In this document: one piece after another, positions 55,176-64,000 of the stretch | Numbering within the stretch: the stretch's first letter is position 1 | How the letters are laid out: the number at the start of each line of letters is the position of its first letter | NCBI GenBank assembly: GCA_037693485.1 | Contig: CM075345.1 | Coordinates: 121,914,001-121,978,000 of the forward strand | Direction of reading: 5' to 3' | DNA from: Kitagawia praeruptora | Lineage: Eukaryota; Streptophyta; Magnoliopsida; Apiales; Apiaceae | DNA: 64,000 bases | The notes under the pieces: model-generated | Databases searched by the model: none | What the model was told of the DNA's origin: nothing | The model's input: only the letters and a program-made list of their open reading frames with translations | Translations under genes and position numbers: made by a program

Positions 55176-56697
55176 GGTTCCTTGAAGTCATGTAATGCGA
55201 AAGGAACCTATTCAACTTTCTGATATGGGGTTCAATGCTTTATCACTTCTCTTAAAATGTATTACTTCAACAACACGTATCCAAGCTTACATGAGCTAAC
55301 CCGGCGTAAGAAACAGGACACATAATGTTTTAGTAAACATAGTATCGATCAGCTTCTTTCTTAGTGAGGAACATGTTCTCTTCTTCTTCTTCGAAACTCA
55401 TTCTTATGACAAATCTTCATTCTTCAACTGCTAGTCATTCTCTATACATTCTTCTAATAATTTTGCAAAATCTTTCCAAGGACACTTCTGAGGTTTCTAG
55501 GATGTCATCATACTTCTGCTTACTCTTGTATCTTCTTAGGTAATCTTTGTCTTCAATGTCTTCACATGTCTTTTGTATATCTAGAAGTCTTGAAAAGCGA
55601 GTGACACCTCAACAGCTTCCCATCAAGAGGTTCACCCTTTATTTACTCCTTTTGAGAAAATGCATAATTTTCACATCGTGCATCCAAGCTTACATGAGCT
55701 AACTCGGCGTAAGAAACAGGATACACTACGCTTCTGTATGCAAATTTTAAATTAAATCCTCAAATCAAAAATCAAAGAATCCTGCTGAAAACTAACCTGG
55801 AAACTTTTCTGAAACCGACTTCTCGTAGATCATTATCATCAGACTGCAAAACTCGTCGTAAATACTCTCTAATTGTTCAAACAATACTTCTTTCTTCTTC
55901 CGAACTGACTTGTATGAACTGATTTCTCATCCAATGCTTTCATAGAATACATTGGAAGCTTGCTTATAACCCCAGGAATGTCCATTATTCGTAGGATGAA
56001 ACAACCCTGGAACCTCTTGAACCATCTAAATAGCTTCCCAGAAACCTCGGTTGCTCGCTCTACTTGGAACTTTCAAACCTTTGTAAACTTAGAACCTCTT
56101 GTCTTCATACTTCGAGTACTGTTTTCAGAACCATAATCTAAACCATAATCTTTCTTGATAACTTCTTAACTTTTCATTGCTGAATAACTAGACCAGGTTC
56201 CTTGTGAATAGCTGTTGATGACTACTAATCCTGCAAAGCAAAGAACATAAAACAGAAACCAGTTAATGTTAGTAAAAATTTTCTTGTTCAATTCGGGTCA
56301 ACTCTTGGAAAGGTTGCCTGCTTGGCTTCCAATCCTAATCTCTAGGTCCCAACATGCCTCGAGGCATGTTGGTTCCTTTTTGTGCCTCGAGGCGATTCTA
56401 GGAACCTGTGTGCCGTTCTGGGAGTCCACACAGATTCCTCTTCTCCATGTGTCAGGCTAGACATCTTATGAAGGTAAATGCTAAGGATTTTATCCCTTCT
56501 TCCCATGTGCCAAAGGCGGTTCCACATGAGGGAGAGCTTATTAGGCTTCTCTTTAAGGTGCCTTTTGTCAGGACTTTAGATGCCTTTTGTCAGGACTTTA
56601 GGTGCCTTTTGTCAGGACTTTAATTCACATGCTCAAGAAACTTGAGGCTTTTGGCAACAATGTCGTGCTCAGTCAACTGAGGCTTTTCAATCACATT
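55176..56697 (-). other. LARD interior, left part: non-coding
   Basis: CT-rich in plus reading with no domain-bearing frame. Two copies of a 40-bp module (AAGCTTACATGAGCTAAC followed by CGGCGTAAGAAACAGGA) lie at 55279-55318 and 55682-55720, with a third at 59446-59486. GCCTCGAGGC palindromes lie near 56357 and 56387, and a TTTTGTCAGGACTTTAGGTG repeat occurs three times at 56562-56622. Confidence 0.6.
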
Positions 56698-57480
56698 TGC
56701 TCAGGAAGCTACCTGAGGCTTTTCTCGTGCCCAGGAAGCTACCTGGGACTTTTTCTCGATGCCCAGGAAGCTACCTGGGACTTTGCTCAATGCCCAGGAA
56801 GCTACCTGGGACTTTGCTCAATGCCCAGGAAGCTACCTGGGACTTTGCTCAATGCCCAGGAAGCTACCTGGGACTTTGCTCGATGCCCAGGAAGCTACCT
56901 GGGACTTTGCTCAATGCCCAGGAAGCTACCTGGGACTTTGCTCGATGCCCAGGAAGCTACCTGGGACTTTGCTCAATGCCCAGGAAGCTACCTGGGACTT
57001 TCCTCGATGCCCAGGAAGCTACCTGGGACTTTGCTCAATGCCCAGGAAGCTACCTGGGACTTTGCTCGATGCCCAGGAAGCTACCTGGGACTTTGCTCAA
57101 TGCCCAGGAAGCTACCTGGGACTTTGCTCGATGCCCAGGAAGCTACCTGGGACTTTGCTCGATGCCCAGGAAGCTACCTGGGACTTAACTCTTACTCAAT
57201 GCTTGCTCGGGAAGCTGCCCGAGGCTTAATACTTGCTCAGGAAGCTGCCTGAGACTTAACTCTTGCTCAGGAAGCTGCCTGAGGCTTAATTCAATGCTTG
57301 CTCGGGAAGCTGCCCGAGGCGTAATACTTGCTCAGGAAGCTGCCTGAGACTTAATTCAATGCTTGCTCGGGAAGCTGCCCGAGGCTTAATACTTGCTCAG
57401 GAAGCTGCCTGAGACTTAACTCTTGCTCAGGAAGCTGCCTGAGGCTTAATTCAATGCTTGCTCGGGAAGCTGCCCGAGGC
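56698..57480. repeat. Array of about 25 short tandem palindromes with compensating stem changes
   Basis: Fifteen 31-bp units contain CCCAGGAAGCTACCTGGG (56730-57182). They are preceded by one CTCAGGAAGCTACCTGAG and followed by about nine units alternating CTCGGGAAGCTGCCCGAG and CTCAGGAAGCTGCCTGAG. Each unit is a 6-bp stem with a 6-nt AAGCT(A/G) loop. Stem pair 2 is C-G or T-A and pair 4 is A-T or G-C, always matched. The 31-bp period shifts frame each unit, so long open frames here in all three frames are artefacts. Confidence 0.95.
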
Positions 57481-58200
57481 TTAATACTTTTCTCAACAAA
57501 ATCTGTCTACAAGCTAATTCTGATCAATCAATCGTAGTCTGCACATTCTGTCAATTCATACTCATACTTCGTGAATACTGTCAATGCTACAGGAACCTGT
57601 TAGCTCAGGTAACCTGCAAATACTATCAATACTACAGGAACCTGTTAGTCAAGGTAACCTGTTTCAAAATACAAGTACTAAAACTAGCACTTAAAAAGTT
57701 TCAAATTGGCATGTGAAATAGCTAATCAAACATGCATATTATTGTCTAAGTAGGAATACTACCCCCCAGTTCTTTTGGGTAATTACTGTTACGTAAAAGA
57801 ACAATAAGGAAGCTATAATCATCATCGTCATTCTCAGAATAAGGAAGACTAACCTCATCATAAGCAGAATAGATATTCTTCTAATATCATCAATGCTTGC
57901 ATAAAAGAAATGTCATGCTGTCTAATTAGAATGCTAACCTGGTAAAGACTTACGTGAATCCAATTGGATATTATGTGATCCTTTATGGATAGAAAGCTCT
58001 CGCGGTATGTGCACCGGAATCTCTTCATATGAACCTGTTGGCTGTTAACTACAGACACATAAAATCTTTGCAGCAACACACACTTTCTTCTACTCAAGTA
58101 TCGACTGGCTAAAAACTTCTAGCAGGAAGTTGCTAATCAAAAGCTGTCTTCAACTAGCTTCTAACAAACATCAATGATCCTGAAAGTTGGAAGCTATTAC
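57481..58200 (-). other. LARD interior, middle: non-coding
   Basis: It contains two CAGGAACCTGTTAG...CAGGTAACCTG modules (57590-57665) related to the palindromes at 58228-58388. No gene was seen. Confidence 0.6.
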
Positions 58201-58227
58201 CAGAATCTCCATATGAGTAACGTAGAA

Positions 58228-58388
58228 CCTGTTAGCTACAGGTAAATATAAATGAACCTGGAAGCTACAGGTATATTTCAAGGAACCTGCGATCTGCAGG
58301 TAAACATTAAGGAACCTGCGAGGTGCAAGTAAATAACAAGGAATCTACTAAATGTAGGTAAATATCAAGGAACTTGCGAGCTGTAGGT
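58228..58388. repeat. Six degenerate GAACCTG...CAGGT palindromes
   Basis: Units such as CCTGTTAGCTACAGG, CCTGGAAGCTACAGG, CCTGCGATCTGCAGG and CTACTAAATGTAG are spaced by about 27-30 bp. Several stem changes are matched on the other side. Confidence 0.8.
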
Positions 58389-60798
58389 ATGTGCATTCTA
58401 ACATCTAGAAACATAATCAAGACATAATCATAGATTTATCTCATGTAAGACCTCAACAGCATAGATGCTTATGCATGATTTATGTATAGCAAGAGTTTGT
58501 TGCGTGTACCTGGGAGGTTTCTACGAGTATATAAGCATAAATGAAGAGGTATCACCTGAATCTTTCTCTAGATACTTGATCAACTCAATCCGCAAGGTTT
58601 CTAAACCAAATCTGAGCTATGAGGTTCCCGAACCTGATCGTGAGGTTCCTTAACCTGAATTCTCTTAAAAGTTTGAAATCCTTGATTTTTGCAGTAGTAA
58701 TTATACTACCCCCCAGTTCTTCAGGGAAGCTTGTCTTCGGTGGAGAACTATATTCTAGAAGCTCCACAATTCTTCATTAATCTTGAGGCAAAGTGCTCAA
58801 TTTCTCTCATCATAACAAATATCAACTTTTCTGATCTTGCTAATACCAGTTCTAATCATCATATCAACTGCTCTCTAACAAGTTGCTGAACATTCCTCTG
58901 TGAAGTTGAGTAATGCGCGCTTTCTTCAATTTGAGCTTCATTTCTTTTTGATTTTCAAGAGGTTCCCTTCTCTCTATTAGGGGACCTGAATTGTTCGACT
59001 TTATCAAAATTACTCTTGTCAAAATCAAGAATGATTCTTGCATCTACTCTTCATCAAAATCTTTAACTGTATCTGATCTCTTCTTTAAACCATGCTAAAT
59101 CTTCTTCAACGCTTCGATCGATACTGTGACTTCTTCGTACCATTCTTGCTTATAGCTTCAACTTTTCCTCTAATTTCTTCTTCAAATCCTATGACCTCAT
59201 GAGCGAGGTGTATTCTTCTCGAGACCTCATCTTTCTGGCCTTTTTACTCAAATATCTACTTATCTGCAAAATTCTTGTGTGCAGGGGGAGACCTCTGGTT
59301 GCGGGAACTTCCTGCCAGTATGTCTTTTTTCATTCTGAATCATCTTGCTATATCTCTTTCTCTCGATCTCTCATTCTTTTTAACCTCTTATGACATGCGC
59401 TGAAAGTGAATCTCTATATCAAGTACAAATATCCCAATACAACACCTCTAAGCTTACGCGAGCTAACTCATTGTAAGAAACAAGAGATGTTGAGAGAGAC
59501 TATTTGCAAAGTATTTCCAGCAGCTCACTGAATTGAATGAAGCTCCTCGCTTTAGCTTTGTAATGTTTAGCGAACAATCCTGCACTATATCTCAATTTTG
59601 CAAGCATATATACAATGCAACAGCATATATTCATGATATGATTAACGCACATTAAAGAATATTAGTGACATGATAACTAGGACACATAATATGCACATGC
59701 ATTTTATTATGTATTTCTCATGCAAATATTTGCTTCAAGTCATATATGTAGAATATTAAATCTAATTTCTTTTTAATGACTTACTCATTTTTTATGTTGC
59801 TAAGCTAGTCAAATAAATTCTCTTACTATGCTGCTCCACTGCTAGACTTAATTCGTCACGTCTACTTCTAGCTTCTATCTCTCTAGAATGCATGCTAGTC
59901 ATTTTATTCTACCCATTAAATATGTCTGGTGCGAATTTCTAGCATGAATTTTTTATATTCAATTAAACACTTTAATGCATGCATGGCATAAAATGTATAC
60001 CTATTTGCAGAATTAAATAATAAAAAGAGAGTAGAAAACTTAGCTCAAGATGCAGCTCCTGATTGAATCTGAATGTGTACTCCATTTTCTGTATTCATGT
60101 CTGGATTTCATAAATTCTTCTTCTTGGTTACCATAGCTGTTGCTTCTTTATTTGATCACCATGCGGTCATTCTTGATTACTTTTTTTTTTACTTCAATTC
60201 TGCAAGCAAGTCCATATGATCTCCTACATCGAATTTCCTTTTAGTCAAATGTGACGAAAACTAGTATTAGCTTCATGACTTCTCATGCTATTATAATTGA
60301 ACAAATACAATGCTTTTGTACTGTTCCCCGTTGAGCCAAGATTCTTCAGATTCAGCAGATACGAAAACAACATGCCCCACATGCTTCTCTCTATGCAAAT
60401 TTATGTGTAACTTGCTCAGCTGCTTTCCATAAACGACTTCCATTCCGCTAGCTTTCTTTATGTATAAACTCTCTTTCATCATTTTGTGATGCTTCTTAAG
60501 CTGGTTCCAAGGTTAATCCTCAATAGGCATATATGATCTTTGTTCTAAATTCCATATCCTAAATATCAAGATTGGTCTGCTGTGTTCAGAAGTCGCATAC
60601 ACTTTCCTTGCTGCACTTTTTATTCATCATTCTCACATCTTTAAAACCTCATGAGCTCGCATGTACTATTTTTTATCTCCATTCTCTTCCTGGAATGAAA
60701 CAAGATAATGCTTCTGCCCTTGACATTATTTTTCTGCGTGATTCCTTGTGCTTTAACATCCTTTTGTAAATGTTTTTTCTCAGAAATGCACCATCCTG
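58389..60798 (-). other. LARD interior: non-coding
   Basis: CT/AT-rich. It holds the third copy of the 40-bp CTTAC...GTAAG module (59446-59486). Short frames carry no recognisable domains. Confidence 0.6.
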
Positions 60799-61180
60799 GA
60801 CAGCTTGACCACCTCTTACTAAATATGGGATAACTTCTTGTAGAAAAAGTATTTTTACGAGCCGTAAATTTTGCTGAAAACTAGACTCTGATATCTTTCC
60901 AACGATGTATCATACTGCACCTAGAACTTTCCAGATCAAAGCAGTTTATTCTGTGAATTTGGCTAAAAAACGGGAGACTCAAAATTCTAGACAGCTGGAC
61001 CACCCTTGACTAAATATAGCATAACTTTCTGTAGAAAAGGTATTTTTACGAGCCGTAAATTTTGCTAGAAACTAGACTCCGGTACCTTTCCAACGGTATA
61101 TTATACTGCATCTACAACCTTCTGGATCAGAACAGTTTATTCGGCGAAATTAGCTCAGAATCCGCAGCCTCAGAATTACG
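60799..61180. repeat. Diverged tandem duplication of about 190 bp
   Basis: 60799-60988 and 60990-61180 share ACAGCT(T)GGACCACC, TATTTTTACGAGCCGTAAAT and TACTGCA(T/C)CTA in the same order, with moderate divergence. Confidence 0.85.
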
Positions 61181-63587
61181 ATTTTCTGCATTGTATCCTT
61201 TTTGCTTCCACCACTCCGTGCTTTGATATACTTATAACCGTTTGCTTCTTATTTTAGCTGCATAATCAGGTCTGGTATTCTCATTACAGGTGCATTATCC
61301 AAGCTTCTTCTGCGACCAACGCAGCATCACCATCTCGGGTTCTAAGTATGAGTGTTAAGAACCACCATTGTTGGTTCCTTGAATTGAACGTATATAGACT
61401 ATTGTTTCTTCATTAATATCACCAAATGGACTTGTAGGCAACTAGCCTCTGTTTGTAATTGTTTATTGCTGACCTGGGTTGTCTCTATAAACCCACCATC
61501 TTTTAGGTTCGGAGTTGTCGTAGCTGCATCACGCATTAGTGTAACTCCACCAGACTTGAGCTATCCCTTTCTTTCTTTGCTGCTGGCTTGTTATTTGTGC
61601 AGCCATATCTGTATGGAGTCGTGGAATATTCATCTCTTTGGACGTCTACCACTGCCTTTGTATAGCATTGCAGTTCCTGTCTTTTAATGATCTATTGACC
61701 TTGCTCCTGTAACCACTCTAATGCTACCAATCATTTCACTCTCCTGGTTTCTTTTCATGATTGTCGTCAAAGTACCTTCTAGTTTAAACTTCTCGTTGAA
61801 GTCCAGGGTGTTTGTTGTCTTGTATCAAATCTGACACCATCCTGTGATCAACAACACGTGTTCCTTTGCAAGTACCCATATCTTCATCCTCTATTCTGGA
61901 CAAAGCTTGTCACCTTCAATATTAACACAACTCATGTTAGTATCTCAAGTGTCCATGAAGTATTACCAACGTTGTCCTGTCATGACCTTGGCCTTCACCC
62001 AAACAATCCTCAACATCATCTCTGATTCTCTTTGCATACACGCATGACACTTATCCATGACACATGACGCATCTAATTGACGCATCTCGGCTTCCGTATA
62101 CTAAATGTATAGCACAACCACTGTTTGTCACCAACACCACTTTGTCTTGACACCAGCATCATCTCTTCGCTTCATCACAGCCTGGTAATACAAAATACCT
62201 CTTATTCTGACTTCCGTGTTCCACCGTTATTAGCACCGTCATGGCTGCAGCTACCATTCTTGGTTACTGCTTCTTATATATATATATATATATTTTTGTC
62301 ATGGCTTTAGTCTCCAAGAATGGTTGCCCAGACTGCGTATTGTACAAATCATCACATCTATGCCGCTCTATAACCATTGATGTCTTGCTATTACTCATCT
62401 GAAGGTAACAAGAGGAATCACTATTCGTATAAAATCTCCAAGCCTTTGCTCTACACGCTTGTAACCAGACCCTTTAAATCGGTCTATGTTATCGCTATTT
62501 CTTCATTGACAAACTCCTGACTTTCACCATGACGATAGATGTGTCAGTTATGATTATCTCCACTGAAAAGCTACAACGCGATATACTCCTAATCCCGCTT
62601 GGTTGTCTCTGCATATGGCTTCCCAGATCACGTATAATACAACAAATCGAACCATCACAGCTTCATTGGACTCTGCTTCTCCGTACCTCGTCATATATAC
62701 GTACAGAAGTTTGTACTTGTACTTGATATTCAACATCACATACGCCATTACAAGAATAATAAAATACTGTTGTTGGCATCTTGTCGTTGCTGTGTGAAAG
62801 TCCACGTACGGTTAAACACCTTATTCACCTCTGGTTTTATTGACCTTCTTTGGTAATTGCAGCAATTACGTTAGACACCATAGGCTTTAGACACTGGACC
62901 TGCCATCTGTTCTTCTTAGTAATTGTGGATGGCCCTCTTCTGCTTCTACTCCTCTTATGAGCCAACCCTCCGAGATATAGTCCCATAGCTAGGCATAGTT
63001 GTTCAGCCATAGACACATCACTGTTGACTTTTGCATCTTCACTTTCAGTTAAAAAACGTCCAACCAAGCTTGATTCAACAGTAGTGACTAGTACATAATA
63101 TAGCCATGTAATCTTCACGTTGCCTTTGAAACATGCATGTGACCCCTGTGATTTTTCCTTTTTTGTTTGATATCAGACATTATCATCGATTAAAGATTCA
63201 GGGTCGGCTGTTGAGACACCGCTGCCACCGTCTATATCATCTCCCTTGGTACACGAAAAATCGTCTGTATGCCCTGGTTGGATATAGCAGCGTAACGACC
63301 AATCCCAACGCATCTGTCCATGCGTTTTCATCTTCGATGCCCTTACTACGTTCTCGTTTTGAATTATGTTAATGTTTGTAAAAGTTTTCTGTGACCCACC
63401 AGTCTTTGTTTTATCTCTGTGTACATGTACATAGGTTTTAATGGTGTCCCACGTAGCCCTGAATTACGTAGCCTGTCCTGGAGCAGCCATCACCAAATTT
63501 GTTATTATCATAGAATCTGTATAAAGAATTAATAAACACACATCTTTTTGTTTGATTTCTCGTTTGTCCTCCCCAAACGAGTAAGGA
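61181..63587 (-). other. LARD interior, right part: non-coding leader side
   Basis: No gag-like frame is found between here and the primer site. A TA microsatellite lies at 62274-62293. Short frames on both strands show no domain. Confidence 0.6.
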
Positions 63588-63607
63588 ACCCCTCCTTCTA
63601 GCGCCAA
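63588..63607 (-). other. Primer-binding site of the LARD
   Basis: Minus-strand TTGGCGCTAGAAGGAGGGG directly follows the 5' LTR. It begins TGGCGC like Gypsy primer sites, but the rest is not a tRNA match I can name. Confidence 0.7.
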
Positions 63608-64000
63608 TGTTGATGGAGGATTTTCGTAATCAACGTGATTTTCGGAGGCCCACTGGAATTTACAAGTGTAACACATGTAATTGGCTGTTTTTGGTGATTT
63701 GGGTGTGATTTGATGGTGGGGGTGAGCTGAGCTTGAGAGGTTACGAGAATCATCGCAGGTTCCATTAGCGAGATCTGTGTCCGTTCTCCCAAGGTGCCTA
63801 CGTACCCTTGTTTTTATAGGGATCAAGCTCACGTAGTTCTAATATGATTCTGTCTCTTACTGGAATAGCTGTATTCGGTCACCTAATTCGTGTAGGACTC
63901 AGGTTCCTTTAGAGCCTTTCACGAACTAGTTGGCTAAGTAGAGTAGAACTCGAGTTCGTACCCTACTATAATTCTCATGTCTATTAGAGGCATTCTAGGA
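63608..64000 (-). repeat. Right (5') LTR of the LARD, partial
   Basis: The first 393 bp in plus reading are identical to 54236-54628. It continues beyond the window. Confidence 0.93.

Larger units (their letters stand above)
54236..64000 (-). mobile_element. Large retrotransposon derivative (LARD), right LTR cut by window end
   Basis: The left LTR 54236-55165 (930 bp, TGTTGATGG to CACAACA) and the right LTR from 63608 to the window end are identical over the 393 bp visible in both. A purine tract (minus GAACCGGGGGGTACT, 55166-55182) abuts the left LTR and a primer-like site (minus TTGGCGCTAGAAGGAGGGG, 63588-63607) abuts the right, so it is on the minus strand. The 8.4-kb interior has no gag or pol frames; it is dominated by tandem palindromic repeats and CT-rich sequence. 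Identity of the LTRs implies recent movement using another element's proteins. The primer type suggests a Gypsy parent. Confidence 0.88.

Noticed and set aside
56602..57252. Long repetitive open frames (up to 216 codons) in all three plus frames
   Set aside because: They arise from a 31-bp tandem repeat lacking stops in any frame. Because 31 is not a multiple of 3, the same peptide repeats cycle through all frames. There is no codon signal or domain.
56698..57480. CRISPR-like look of regularly spaced palindromic repeats
   Set aside because: The units are contiguous, the inter-repeat sequence is itself repeated rather than unique spacers, no cas genes exist, and the context is a plant LTR retrotransposon.

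Overview
This is a repeat-rich nuclear window from a flowering plant, probably a eudicot. Evidence: a spliced meiotic ASY1 (HORMA-domain) gene at the left edge, plant LTR retrotransposons primed by initiator tRNA-Met (TGGTATCAGAGC), CACTA, Helitron, Stowaway, hAT and Harbinger-like elements, an L1-type LINE, and captured plant gene exons including a terpene synthase. Only ASY1 looks like an ordinary host gene; almost everything else is transposable-element sequence, much of it nested.

Layout. 1-1559 (minus): first five exons of ASY1; the rest of the gene lies left of the window. About 1930-2590: start of an old Copia element (LTR, primer site, gag start) whose gag-like remainder reappears at 38262-38844. 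2872-7589: an intact CACTA transposon (3-bp target duplication ACT) carrying exon fragments of three recognisable host genes: DNA polymerase theta helicase, nuclear poly(A) polymerase and a DEK-domain chromatin protein. 8223-29383: a long Sirevirus-like Copia element on the minus strand, with gag, pol and a long env-position ORF. Its pol gene is cut by a very young non-autonomous retrotransposon (15615-24605) with two 3943-bp LTRs around only about 1.1 kb of non-coding DNA.

29384-36925: a miniature Copia-like element with short LTRs, interrupted by an Athila/Tat-type Gypsy derivative that contains a 1.5-kb head-to-head inverted LTR pair. 36926-38261: right part of a second CACTA element carrying terpene synthase exons. 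39.1-50.8 kb: an intergenic field of small elements with readable ends and target duplications (Helitrons, three Stowaway MITEs, a Mutator-type foldback, a Harbinger-like MITE, a hAT element, a SINE-like tRNA head). 51.0-52.57 kb: 5' part of an L1 LINE, cut by an Athila-type LTR.

54236-64000: a large retrotransposon derivative (LARD) on the minus strand, with identical LTR sequence where both copies are visible and an 8.4-kb interior without long coding ORFs. That interior holds the most unusual structure seen here: about 25 tandem short palindromes (56.70-57.48 kb) whose stems vary between copies in a compensatory way, plus a second looser set of the same kind at 58.2-58.4 kb. No bacterial-type operons, CRISPR arrays or convincing full tRNA/rRNA genes were seen. 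All homology statements come from reading the sequence; no database search was run.
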